DNA of 61,072 nt, from contig CAJTTO010000025.1 of assembly GCA_910579275.1 (NCBI GenBank), positions 1-61,072 on the forward strand. The letters run 5' to 3'. The translations under genes and the position numbers were made by a program. This document shows, piece by piece, positions 25,863 through 34,557 of the stretch; position 1 is the stretch's first letter; every line of letters begins with the position of its first letter. The notes beneath the pieces were generated by a model. The model was not told the origin of the DNA, searched no databases, and worked only from the letters and a program-made list of their open reading frames with translations. Source of the stretch: an uncultured Lachnospiraceae bacterium. GTDB lineage: Bacteria > Bacillota > Clostridia > Lachnospirales > Lachnospiraceae.

Positions 25863-27770
25863 TTACTGTGGATTTTTACCTGCTATGGAACGGCGTGAAC
25901 AGTAACAGAATATCCCATACTCCATGACCGCCAGCACAAGAAACAGAATGCATCCTTTCGCCTCTGCAGGCAGGATATATGCATCAAAACAGTATTTGTT
26001 TGCCAGTGCACCGTCCGTCGGCACCCCATCGGCATAGAGCGCCTTGTTCACTCCGACTGCCTGCGCATGATCCTGCACCAGCAAATACGGCTCTGACTGG
26101 CTGCTGTCCTGCACGGTGTATGTAATTTGATAGACATGGTTTAGCGCCACAACACACCCCATCGGAATATCAAACCACGCCCCCGCCTCGATATCAGAAA
26201 CCGCTACGTCTGCCGTACAAAGCACGCTGCCATCCTCCGATAGCGCAACATGCAGTGTGCCGTCCTTTTTGTCATCAGGCAGATTTACCAGAATCGTACT
26301 GACACTTTTCAAATAGGATGTAAGCATGGTAAAATCAGTAAACTGAATCTCCTGCACTACGCCGCTGCCTGCATTGGCGTTTACTGTCCCGACCGTCTCC
26401 AAGGACCATGGTTCCCGCTCCTCCGCGCCATAATGGATATTCATATGAAACAGTACAAATGCCAGCGTTCCCCACACTGCAAGCGCTGCTATATTTACCA
26501 CAATCTCCCTAGTAAACCAATTTTTTGAACGCGTACCAGATTTCTGCGGTCTGCGCACGTTTATCAAAACAGCACTTAACATCGCATAGTAGGTTACGCC
26601 GTACATATGGATTACAAAGCCATGTATACAGTGGTTCGGCAGCATAAACCACCATATTATGGGATACAGTGCGACAAAAATAAGCAGACAGCACTTGTAC
26701 TGCGCTCGATATGCGCGGATTTTTAACAGTATCACAAATAATACTGCCGTGACAACAGTCATCACCAGAACCGGTTTGCTTGTCATACGCCTGACCAGAC
26801 CGTTCACCACCGAAAGCAGACGGTCATTCCATGTAAATTCCGATCCCATCCGCAAAAACAACTGTTCTGTGCCGCTCTGGGTTCCCAGCACAAAACGGCA
26901 CAGAACCTGCTTTGCGAGCACTGTTCCTGCCAGCCCCGCGCCCCAGCACACAGAGAAAAGAAACGTCTCTTTCACGAGCGTTTTCATTCCGCTGCCATTC
27001 TCAATCCTGACCGATAAAACAAATACCAGCGGAAATCCCAGCGTAATCAACGGAAACGCCCAGTAATTCAAATATGCCAGTATGGAGGCGCCCAGAAAAA
27101 ACACGACGGCAAACTGCTCCGTGGAAGCATTTTTGCGAAGCAGCTGCCAGCAGACAGTCATCATTAGAAACATCATCACAATGTCTGTATTAAAAACAAG
27201 GCACAATGCCTGCGGAAAGTACGCTGCCACAAGCACGCTGACGAGATAAGGGAGCAGTCCCTTTGCACCCAGCATTTTGTATACCCCGACGGCGCTGACC
27301 AGAAACAACACTGTCATAATCACAAACATCAGGATGCGAATCCCGTTAATCGGCATAACCAGCAGCAGCATTTTGTAAAGCGTCAGCATTCCCACCCAGT
27401 ATCTCGAATACGGCTTGACAATTGCGTCACCGTCCTGCTCCAGCGCATATTTCACATCGTCTATCGTGTTGGTTGAACCGCTTTCATCCAGCTCACTGTA
27501 TGTCGTATAGGCGTTTGCAACGGCTTTTTGCAGCAGTGTCCCATCGTACTCGGTCACGGCAGCATTCATAAAATAACTGTCTGTCCAGTTGTCCCATGAA
27601 GCGCCGGGTATTCCTTCGTAGTATAACCCCTGTTTTTCCAGCTGCAAATAGGATTTCTGAACATTGTCCAGCACCAGTCTGCGCGGTATCGCCTGCCCTG
27701 CCATAAGCAGGATGACATAAAGGACAATCAGTCCCAGAAACAATGCCAGATATTGCAGCCACCTTCTCAC
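25863..27770 (-). CDS. Polytopic membrane protein, GT-C-like, with outside beta-rich domain
   Basis: About 635 residues from a GTG at 27770 that overlaps the upstream TGA (GTGA), with AAAGGTG before it; an ATG at 27821 is the alternative but lacks a ribosome site and overlaps the GT2 gene by 55 bases. An N-terminal span is followed by a long outside loop (EKQGLYYEGIPGASWDNWTDS, further SYFMNAAVTEYDG), then about ten spans, an extracytoplasmic beta-rich domain (about residues 465-595, with DGTLHVALSEDGS and VYQITYTVQ) and a last span. Loop-first GT-C proteins of this type use lipid-linked donors outside the membrane. No catalytic residue can be named with confidence. It could instead take part in polymerisation or ligation. 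Confidence 0.6.
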   Translation of the reverse strand: MRRWLQYLALFLGLIVLYVILLMAGQAIPRRLVLDNVQKSYLQLEKQGLYYEGIPGASWDNWTDSYFMNAAVTEYDGTLLQKAVANAYTTYSELDESGSTNTIDDVKYALEQDGDAIVKPYSRYWVGMLTLYKMLLLVMPINGIRILMFVIMTVLFLVSAVGVYKMLGAKGLLPYLVSVLVAAYFPQALCLVFNTDIVMMFLMMTVCWQLLRKNASTEQFAVVFFLGASILAYLNYWAFPLITLGFPLVFVLSVRIENGSGMKTLVKETFLFSVCWGAGLAGTVLAKQVLCRFVLGTQSGTEQLFLRMGSEFTWNDRLLSVVNGLVRRMTSKPVLVMTVVTAVLFVILLKIRAYRAQYKCCLLIFVALYPIIWWFMLPNHCIHGFVIHMYGVTYYAMLSAVLINVRRPQKSGTRSKNWFTREIVVNIAALAVWGTLAFVLFHMNIHYGAEEREPWSLETVGTVNANAGSGVVQEIQFTDFTMLTSYLKSVSTILVNLPDDKKDGTLHVALSEDGSVLCTADVAVSDIEAGAWFDIPMGCVVALNHVYQITYTVQDSSQSEPYLLVQDHAQAVGVNKALYADGVPTDGALANKYCFDAYILPAEAKGCILFLVLAVMEYGIFCYCSRRSIAGKNPQ

Positions 27771-28585
27771 TTCTGTACGAGCACCTTTAACCAGCTTTTG
27801 CACTGTTTTACCGCCTCCCATCCCATACCGTTTTGAAATAGATACCAGAATCTCTTACGGAAAAAGAGCTTCATCTCTGTCTTTTTTAGTCTGGACAGAC
27901 TTGATGCGGTCACCGACTTGTCCGACATGCGGTACCACACAATTTCCTTATCCAGCAGACCAAATTTATAACCCGCATGCATCGCTTCCAGATTCATCGG
28001 GTAATCCTCAAACCACCTGTAGCACTCCTCATAGCCGCCTATTTTTCTGATAAAGTCCATGGTGTAAAAAGTTGCCGACGGCGCTACAATCCTGTTTTGA
28101 ACCAGCAGCATCCGGTACTGCTCCTGATAATCTTTCCGTGCAAATTCATAACACCTGTCACAGTATGCCTGCACATCCGGATATACCGCATCCGGGTTCT
28201 GATCGTTAAAAAGGCGCACCTTTGCAATCGGAAAGACATTCGGGTGCTCCTCGCAGAACCGGACATAGCACGCAATGGCGTCCGCCGTCATGTAGTCGTC
28301 TCCGGCGATGCCCTTATAGTATTTTCCTGTGGCAGCCTTCAACCCTCTGTTGATATTTGCAGGAAGCCCTGTGTTCTTGTCTGATGTGACAAGCTTTATC
28401 GCTGCCAGTGCACCCTCGTTCTTTGCAATCCACTGTTGAACCACCTGCACCGTATTGTCAGGAGATGCATCGTCCGTGATAATCAATTCAATGTTCGGAT
28501 ATGTCTGATTTTTGATACTTTCAAGTGTCTCGACAATCGTCTCCGCGGAGCGATACGACAACACAACCACGCTTACCAGCTTCAT
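27767..28585 (-). CDS. GT2 glycosyltransferase
   Basis: A 272-residue GT-A enzyme: VSVVVLSYRSAETIVETL, IELIITDDASPDNTVQ, NTGLPANINRGLKAATGKY and the acidic GIAGDDYM block. The GT2 core spans residues 1-225 and ends in a basic tail. The gene starts three bases after the Wzy-like gene stops and overlaps the membrane protein gene downstream. A cytoplasmic inverting sugar transferase; donor not determinable. Confidence 0.9.
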   Translation of the reverse strand: MKLVSVVVLSYRSAETIVETLESIKNQTYPNIELIITDDASPDNTVQVVQQWIAKNEGALAAIKLVTSDKNTGLPANINRGLKAATGKYYKGIAGDDYMTADAIACYVRFCEEHPNVFPIAKVRLFNDQNPDAVYPDVQAYCDRCYEFARKDYQEQYRMLLVQNRIVAPSATFYTMDFIRKIGGYEECYRWFEDYPMNLEAMHAGYKFGLLDKEIVWYRMSDKSVTASSLSRLKKTEMKLFFRKRFWYLFQNGMGWEAVKQCKSWLKVLVQK

Positions 28586-28588
28586 CGT

Positions 28589-29758
28589 CTACGCCTTTCC
28601 CAGCAAGCCCCTGACCTGCCAAAAATATCCCTCAAACCTGTATTTTGCCACAAATGGCTGATACCAGTAATGCCCCATCAGCACCAGAAGGTAATTCCGC
28701 AATAAGTACACAGATATGAAATGTGCCTCCATCAGATTATAGACAGAGAACGTCACAATCATGACGAGCATGACATAGTCCTTTTCCTTATGGCTCTGAT
28801 AGAGCAGATAGGCATTCATGCCAATATAAAGTATTCCGGGAACAATCCCATACCAATAAAACAGCCTGACAAAGCCCGCATCAAAAAATTCCGTATTTTC
28901 GGGCGATGCGAACACTTTCCAATTTTCAAGTCTTGCCGCCTCAACGGCATAGCAGCTCTGATATCTGCCGTTGAGCAGCTTGTCCAGCTTATGCATCAGG
29001 CTGTCGGGCGTCTCGTAAGTATTTTCAATATGGGATCCCATCATTGCAAACACGATGCATCCTGCCACAATCGCAGCACCCAGAAGATACGCTGCCTTGT
29101 TCTCCCTGCAGGTTTTACTGTAACGCATGGCAAACGCCGCAACGACAAACAAAGCCCATACAATAACACCTGTTTTCGACGCTGTAAATGCGTACAGCAC
29201 AAAATCCATCACAAAAAATGCCGCATACGAATACCACTTCAGCACATCCGCATAACAGTAGACTGCCAGCACGACAACCAGCCAGAGCATACAGTGCAGT
29301 GCATTCGGATGCCCCATCCCGAGTGTGTACCTTGTCTCCATACCGCCCCTGCCATAGTCGGCAGTCACCGATACCGCCCCGTAAATTCCCGTCAATGACA
29401 GCGCCATCAGCGCCGCGCAGCCTGCAAGTGTCGTCCAGAATACCACCTTCATGACCCTTTTGACATCCATTCCTTTGCACGCTGCGATGAACGCAGCCAC
29501 GCGCACCGCTTCGTCGCGCTCATTGACCAGATAGGAGACGGACAGAATCGCACCAAACAGCAAAATCATGCCCCATTCCTTTGTGGAATATTTTGTCAAT
29601 GCTATTTTGATACAGAACAGCAAAGAAGTCAATCGAAACAGCTGGCTTTCCAGCGGATTGATGTATGCGCTCTTGTCTACAATCACAATCAAAAGTTCGA
29701 TTATCAGAGCGGTCCAGAAACAGACCTCACCTGTTTTTTTTGCCCTTTTGTCATTCAT
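28589..29758 (-). CDS. Wzy-like O-antigen/polysaccharide polymerase
   Basis: A 389-residue polytopic protein with about ten spans. A large periplasmic-type loop in the second half (SHIENTYETPDSLMHKLDKLL, then NGRYQ) and the GMGHPNALHCMLW block ahead of it are typical of the O-antigen ligase/polymerase superfamily as found in Firmicutes glycan loci. It would join repeat units on the outer face after flipping. It is the only polymerase candidate in the window, although two flippases are present. It may equally transfer finished glycan to an acceptor, as ligases and polymerases of this fold are hard to tell apart. Confidence 0.8.
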   Translation of the reverse strand: MNDKRAKKTGEVCFWTALIIELLIVIVDKSAYINPLESQLFRLTSLLFCIKIALTKYSTKEWGMILLFGAILSVSYLVNERDEAVRVAAFIAACKGMDVKRVMKVVFWTTLAGCAALMALSLTGIYGAVSVTADYGRGGMETRYTLGMGHPNALHCMLWLVVVLAVYCYADVLKWYSYAAFFVMDFVLYAFTASKTGVIVWALFVVAAFAMRYSKTCRENKAAYLLGAAIVAGCIVFAMMGSHIENTYETPDSLMHKLDKLLNGRYQSCYAVEAARLENWKVFASPENTEFFDAGFVRLFYWYGIVPGILYIGMNAYLLYQSHKEKDYVMLVMIVTFSVYNLMEAHFISVYLLRNYLLVLMGHYWYQPFVAKYRFEGYFWQVRGLLGKA

Positions 29759-29812
29759 TTCAATCCTCCATGCCGCCTTTCGCGGTTCAAATCGAACGGA
29801 AAAACGCTGTCT

Positions 29813-30742
29813 TTAGTGTTTCCCCCGAAAACGGTTTTGCAGGAAACACAGCACTGTGGCTTGCTGCTCCGCAATCCATTTGCGCATCAGCAGACTTCGC
29901 CCAATCCCGAGCGCTTTCGCTTCCCGAAATCCTTTCCGGTACTTGACCAGAAACCGTTCCGCGAAAAATGCCCTGCACGCCGCGCTTTCCTGCAAGTGAT
30001 ACTTCGTGTACATATATCTGTAGTCGTTGTATATACGGTCATCCCGCTCGGAAAAGCTTTCCGTGTACTGATTTTCATGTACCCCGATTGAAACCAGCGG
30101 CTTGCCCGTATATGCAAACGTCTGATTCTTTGCCAGCAAATCAAAATACAGGAACATGTCGGACGCCCAGTTGCTTCTCTCGTCAAACAAAGCCGGCTCG
30201 CTGTCCCTGCGGTAGATTGTGGCGCTCGGCGCGCCAATCTGGTTTCCGAGAAAAAGATGGCGGTAGTCCCTGCGCATCTGTTCTATAAACGACGCGGCGG
30301 CGGCGCGGTCATAAAATGCCGTCTGATGCGCCGCCGTCACATGGTGCAGCCCATCACCGCCCTGCCCGTCCAGCATCACCTGTCTGCTGCCGGAAAACGC
30401 GAGCACGGCATCGGGATTATTCTCAAGCATCGCCGCAAACGCGCCAAGGCTCGCCGCATCCGTAAACCAGTCATCGCTGAACATAATCTTGATGTATTCG
30501 CCCTCTGCCATTTTTATCGCGGCATTCCAGTTGAAGATATGCCCGAACGGCTTCTTATTATGCCGGTATTTTACCTGCGGATAGCGCTCCTGCACCAGCA
30601 ATTCTGTCTCGTCATTTGTCGAGTCATCCGACAGGTTCACCTCAAAGTCCGTATAATCCTGACTATATATGGACTCCAACAGGCGTTTCACTTCGTCTGC
30701 ATTGTTATAGCAGGGAATACATATCGAAACCTTTACACCCAC
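29813..30742 (-). CDS. GT2 glycosyltransferase
   Basis: About 309 residues. No ATG precedes the conserved VSICIPCYNNADEVKRLL, so a GTG at 30742 is taken as start; a TTG at 30778, inside the GT17 gene, is the other option. Motifs are VNLSDDSTNDETELLV, FGHIFNWNAAIKMAEGEYI and IMFSDDWF with the metal-binding acids. The region after residue 170 (RDYRHLFLGNQIGAPSATIYRR) forms the acceptor side. Some N-terminal and acceptor features recur in other GT2 genes of the locus. The sugar is unknown. Confidence 0.87.
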   Translation of the reverse strand: MGVKVSICIPCYNNADEVKRLLESIYSQDYTDFEVNLSDDSTNDETELLVQERYPQVKYRHNKKPFGHIFNWNAAIKMAEGEYIKIMFSDDWFTDAASLGAFAAMLENNPDAVLAFSGSRQVMLDGQGGDGLHHVTAAHQTAFYDRAAAASFIEQMRRDYRHLFLGNQIGAPSATIYRRDSEPALFDERSNWASDMFLYFDLLAKNQTFAYTGKPLVSIGVHENQYTESFSERDDRIYNDYRYMYTKYHLQESAACRAFFAERFLVKYRKGFREAKALGIGRSLLMRKWIAEQQATVLCFLQNRFRGKH

Positions 30743-30761
30743 ATCTCTACCCCATTTCCTT

Positions 30762-31718
30762 TCAACTGTTCCTGCCAAGAATTTTCCGGCATATGCGCTT
30801 TATCGACACAAGTGTTTTGTAACAGGCGTTTTTTATTATGACCTTTGCCCTGCGGAATGCTTTTTTTGCACCTTTCTCCTCATGCATGATGAGGAAGTCC
30901 AGCTCCTCCTGGTGTTCCCTGATATACGCTGGAAAGCTTTCGTCAATCTCACACCGGACAAACTGTGCGCTCCTGCCGAAGATGTCTTTGCCGTCCTTAA
31001 TCTGGTCTGTCACATTCGATAACACATGTCTCGAATTGTATTCCTGATGTGCCGCCGACACGACTTTTTCCTGCACACGTTTTTTGATGTCCTTCTCGCC
31101 ATGTCCGCCCATGTATCCAAAGTGCCAGCCGCCGTCCTCCACGCGGATGCCGATTTCCTTGCGCTCCGGAAAGCGCAGCTCGCCGAGCAGAAGCTTCTGC
31201 TCTCTTAACAGCTTGTAACGCAGCATCTTTGTCCCAATCCACTTTTTGTGCGCCACGCCCTCAAACTCTCCCGCATAGGACAGCAGACTGCCCGATATCT
31301 CCTCCATATTCAGATAGCAGTAAAAAAGCCGCTGCGCAAAATGGTATATTTTGTCATCCTGAAAGTGCTGCAGGATTTCGCGGATTTTGTCGGGATTGGG
31401 AATCTCGTCAAGGTCACTGAAAATAATAACATCCTCATCAGTACAGCCGGCAAGCCCCCTCGTCACTGCGTTTTTCTGGAATGTGTCCCGCTCGTGCGTG
31501 CCGCCCGCAGGGGTGTCGTCAACGACCACATGGATAATCTTATCCTGAAATTCGGCAAACATCGCCTTATTTTCCTCATAATACAAAGGTTTTTTCAGAC
31601 CGGAAAAGGTCTCTGTCGCCTCGCTGATCACAAATCTGTCCACTACAGGGCTAAGGACATGTAATCGGATTTTAAGAATATCCAGCTCATTGAAAAACTG
31701 AAAGCAATCGTATACCAT
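30762..31718 (-). CDS. GT17-family glycosyltransferase
   Basis: A 318-residue protein beginning VYDCFQFFNELDILKIRL, the signature of GT17 (relatives of eukaryotic MGAT3, beta-1,4-N-acetylglucosaminyltransferase III). Other blocks are FVISEATETFSGLKKPLYY, the acidic VIIFSDLDEIPNP acting as DxD, and GWHFGYMGGHGEKDIKKRV. Bacterial members occur in glycan loci and are presumed to add a sugar to lipid-linked intermediates; GlcNAc transfer is family knowledge, not shown here. Its stop lies a few bases before the GT2 gene start. Confidence 0.88.
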   Translation of the reverse strand: MVYDCFQFFNELDILKIRLHVLSPVVDRFVISEATETFSGLKKPLYYEENKAMFAEFQDKIIHVVVDDTPAGGTHERDTFQKNAVTRGLAGCTDEDVIIFSDLDEIPNPDKIREILQHFQDDKIYHFAQRLFYCYLNMEEISGSLLSYAGEFEGVAHKKWIGTKMLRYKLLREQKLLLGELRFPERKEIGIRVEDGGWHFGYMGGHGEKDIKKRVQEKVVSAAHQEYNSRHVLSNVTDQIKDGKDIFGRSAQFVRCEIDESFPAYIREHQEELDFLIMHEEKGAKKAFRRAKVIIKNACYKTLVSIKRICRKILGRNS

Positions 31719-31723
31719 CTAAC

Positions 31724-32497
31724 CTAACCTTCTTTCTCAAGCCTTTTCCCTAGGGCATGCCCTTTTATTTTTCTGACAGCGGCTTTCATCCGTCTTGTAA
31801 TCGGCTCTTTTATAAAATTGGGATACTGCGCGTTGGTTCCTTCCCACTTGTGGAATGCAAACGGCGTGATCCCCTGTACTTCAGGAATCATTTTCTCATG
31901 ACTGTAATACTTCGCGACAGAGAGCGGGGCGATGCGCATGCCCTCGGCTTCCAGCAAATGGCGAATCTTACAGCAGATAAATCCATCCTCATAATACCAC
32001 ATTCTGCCATATGCATACTCGCCCTCCCACGGAATGCCTGCCTTTTTTGGAAAGTCCATCAGCCGCTTACTGCGGATTCCGGCACTGTTTCCGACGCGGC
32101 AGATGTTTCCGTCCCTGTCTCGGTATGTCGTCGTGTCCCCCGCGGGGGGAAGCGGCCAAGGCGCACCGATATAGTCATAGTCAAGAAACGCGTCCTGCCA
32201 CATCTCAGGATGCACGACAAATCCGTCTGCATGAACAATCAGCGCAAAGTCTGTGTGGATATGGCTTCCAAGTTCGTAGACCATTTTGTAATTAAAGTCA
32301 TCAATACTGGATAGTCTGTCTGTGTGGCTATAGCGAATCCCCCTTGGCAGTCCGAAGGGCTTTTTATGCGTAATCAGTACCGCATCACCGAATTCAATCC
32401 CGCGCATGCTGTACTGCATCGCCTTGATGGTCGCCCTGACATTCACACTTGTCATCGCAACAAGCGTCACCTGTGGCAGCTTTAATTTTCCCGTCAT
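31724..32497 (-). CDS. DUF5672-family glycosyltransferase-like protein
   Basis: About 257 residues if started at the ATG at 32497 (AGGA five bases upstream), just before the conserved LKLPQVTLVAMTSVNVRAT. A GTG at 32512 behind AAGGGGAG and an ATG at 32593 overlapping the upstream stop are alternatives; the extra N-terminal residues look unconserved. DUF5672 marks are HADGFVVHPEMWQDAFLDYD, YIGAPWPLPP, GNSAGIRSKRLMDF and WYYEDGFICCKIRHLL. The family sits in glycan loci and is classed as GT-like; the HADG acidic site may bind metal. Activity unproven. Confidence 0.8.
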   Translation of the reverse strand: MTGKLKLPQVTLVAMTSVNVRATIKAMQYSMRGIEFGDAVLITHKKPFGLPRGIRYSHTDRLSSIDDFNYKMVYELGSHIHTDFALIVHADGFVVHPEMWQDAFLDYDYIGAPWPLPPAGDTTTYRDRDGNICRVGNSAGIRSKRLMDFPKKAGIPWEGEYAYGRMWYYEDGFICCKIRHLLEAEGMRIAPLSVAKYYSHEKMIPEVQGITPFAFHKWEGTNAQYPNFIKEPITRRMKAAVRKIKGHALGKRLEKEG

Positions 32498-32589
32498 GCT
32501 GTTCCTGTTCACGTGTCTCCCCTTTCCTTTTTCAACAGTTTCATCATCCCACGCCCGCAGTCCATTCTGCACTATGCATACAGTATCTT

Positions 32590-33606
32590 TCATCTATGCT
32601 TTAATCTGCGCTTTAATGAAAGAACAGCCCGTATCATCAGATCTCTGTATACCAGCCATCTGCTCCTCAGGCCTGCTGTCATAAGTGCCATGCCTTCCAG
32701 CCGCTTACCTATTCTTTTGTAGTATGGCGACATTTGCCTGTATTTTTCAAGCGCCTCCCTGCATTCTTGGGCCGTAAAAAGTTTTCCTTTTCTGTCAAGG
32801 TAATGAAAATCCGAATAAATATTCTGTTCCGATGCCCAGTATCCGTCAGATACATTGTGGCGTGCCCAGTACTTCGGCGCAATGACAAACTTCACTGTAT
32901 CACTTGTAAATGCCGGAAAAAAAGCAAATGTCGAGTTGGATAATATCAGATAATGCGCATTTTTGATCACAGTGTAATCCCCCGCCAAGTCAAAATGATG
33001 CGCTTCCACCTCCGGCAGAATTCTCTTCGCCGCTGCCAGATCATCCGTCACCACCATAAACTGCATGTCCGAGCAACGCTCCCGCATAATCTTCATCGCG
33101 TCCAGCCAGTATCTGCGCCTGAGAAACAATTCCGGATTACTTGTGTACTCACCACCCCTGATATTGATAATACAGAGGTTTTCCCGCGAGTATTCCATAC
33201 AGTCATATTGCGGTTTTACCCGAAGCCACTCCTTAATCTCTTTTTTATAATTCCCAAAATATGACTCATCCTGCATATTTCCGTACAGGAGCATCGTCTG
33301 ATCCAATGCAGGCAATCGCTCATCCGCACCGGTGATATAACATCCGTGCACAATATCATGCTGAGAATTGCCAAGATAAATTCTGTCCTCCCTCTCGTGA
33401 TAGACGTCCTTAAAGTATTCTTTCTCAAGATCAAGTCCACAGTCCAGTTCCATAAAGTACATACAGTCCAGCACTTCCCTGTTCAGTATGGCAAAATCAA
33501 AGCCCTTGTCATAGGCGAGCGCCCTCGTCGTCACATAGCAGAACAATTGGTTTCCAAGTCCCTGACCTTTTAACAGTTCGGTTGCGATTATTGGTTTCTT
33601 TTCCAA
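32590..33606 (-). CDS. GT11-like fucosyltransferase with degenerate sugar-nucleotide motif
   Basis: A 338-residue protein that probably starts at TTG 33606, the only start upstream of LLKGQGLGNQLFCYVTTRA, with AGGAAAAGGG before it. N-terminal LGNQLF and the C-terminal LILSNSTFAFFPAFTSD block are GT11-like. Where its sisters have HIRRTDY or HIRRKDY, this protein reads NIRGGEYTSN, so the HxRRxDY motif that binds GDP-fucose is altered at several places. FMVVTDDLAAAKRIL matches the TDD block of the family. It may use another sugar nucleotide, or belong to a GT11 branch with the RGGEY form. The start of the DUF5672 gene may overlap its stop. Confidence 0.8.
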   Translation of the reverse strand: MEKKPIIATELLKGQGLGNQLFCYVTTRALAYDKGFDFAILNREVLDCMYFMELDCGLDLEKEYFKDVYHEREDRIYLGNSQHDIVHGCYITGADERLPALDQTMLLYGNMQDESYFGNYKKEIKEWLRVKPQYDCMEYSRENLCIINIRGGEYTSNPELFLRRRYWLDAMKIMRERCSDMQFMVVTDDLAAAKRILPEVEAHHFDLAGDYTVIKNAHYLILSNSTFAFFPAFTSDTVKFVIAPKYWARHNVSDGYWASEQNIYSDFHYLDRKGKLFTAQECREALEKYRQMSPYYKRIGKRLEGMALMTAGLRSRWLVYRDLMIRAVLSLKRRLKHR

Positions 33607-33620
33607 AATTCCCTTTTCCT

Positions 33621-34514
33621 CTATTCCTTCAAAATATAATAAATCTGCTCAATGATTTCCTGATCCGCCTTTTCATCAAATTTCCTTGCAAACATGCAGT
33701 TGGATTTCATCAAATCCTCAAAATCCGTCTTGCAAAATACGTAGGGATTCCCCCGTTCCCAATCAATATACCGCAGGCACGCACCATAGTCATTGTCAAA
33801 TTTATCATGGTACAAATTCTGCCTGTACGGAGAATCCATCACAATTGTCTGCCATACAGACTCATCACTAATCTGGGAAAAATGAAAGCTTTTCTCATAC
33901 TTATGGAAATGTTCAACTACATAACAGGCAAATGCTTTTGTAATACTGCACCAGTTTGAACCGCCATAAAACGAATAATCAAGCTTTTTTGTCCTGTCGA
34001 TGCGAAGCCGCCTTTGTACTGCAAGCGAATAGGTCTCAATATTGACCCAAAATTGTTTATCCCGTTTTCGTCCAAGCTGCCGGGTAAAAAAATGATAGAC
34101 GTTAAAGCGCTGTTGTATATCCTGTTGATACTGCAATGTTCCAAAGTGAATAAACTCTTTGCCGTTGTTTTCCTCAAAAAACTGTTGTATTGTCTCATTG
34201 CTCTTGATTGGAAGGTCTGCTCCCGACAGGAAATGATAATAGTCATACCCTTCCCTGACGGATTTCTCCAACATAGACAGTTGTACTTTTGCAATACTGT
34301 TTGTACCCCAGAACACTTTATATCTGCTAAAAATACAGATATGGGAATGTTTTATCCGATTTTTTAGGCACATTATTTTTTTCTTTTCCATATCTGAGGT
34401 TTTTTTGTCTATATGAATATAAATACCGTTATTTTCGTGATCCAAAAGCTGAACCAGATATTCAATAACCAAGTTATACTCATATACCATAATCAAATAT
34501 GCATGTCTTAGCAT
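33621..34514 (-). CDS. GT14-family (core-2/I-branching) glycosyltransferase
   Basis: A 297-residue protein with the bacterial GT14 layout: RHAYLIMVYEYNLVIEYLVQ, YIHIDKKTS, YKVFWGTNSIAKVQL, YYHFLSGADLPIKSNETI and YGGSNWCSITKAFACYVVEH, ending with the DESVWQTIVMDSP segment. Eukaryotic members make beta-1,6-GlcNAc or xylose branches without a DxD motif; the bacterial role is inferred to be a branching transfer. It is more AT-rich than its neighbours, as seen from codon choice, hinting at separate acquisition. It sits just downstream of the second flippase gene. Confidence 0.88.
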   Translation of the reverse strand: MLRHAYLIMVYEYNLVIEYLVQLLDHENNGIYIHIDKKTSDMEKKKIMCLKNRIKHSHICIFSRYKVFWGTNSIAKVQLSMLEKSVREGYDYYHFLSGADLPIKSNETIQQFFEENNGKEFIHFGTLQYQQDIQQRFNVYHFFTRQLGRKRDKQFWVNIETYSLAVQRRLRIDRTKKLDYSFYGGSNWCSITKAFACYVVEHFHKYEKSFHFSQISDESVWQTIVMDSPYRQNLYHDKFDNDYGACLRYIDWERGNPYVFCKTDFEDLMKSNCMFARKFDEKADQEIIEQIYYILKE

Positions 34515-34557
34515 TGCCTTGTTCTCCTTAAACTACTTCTTTTCCCCATCTGTAACA

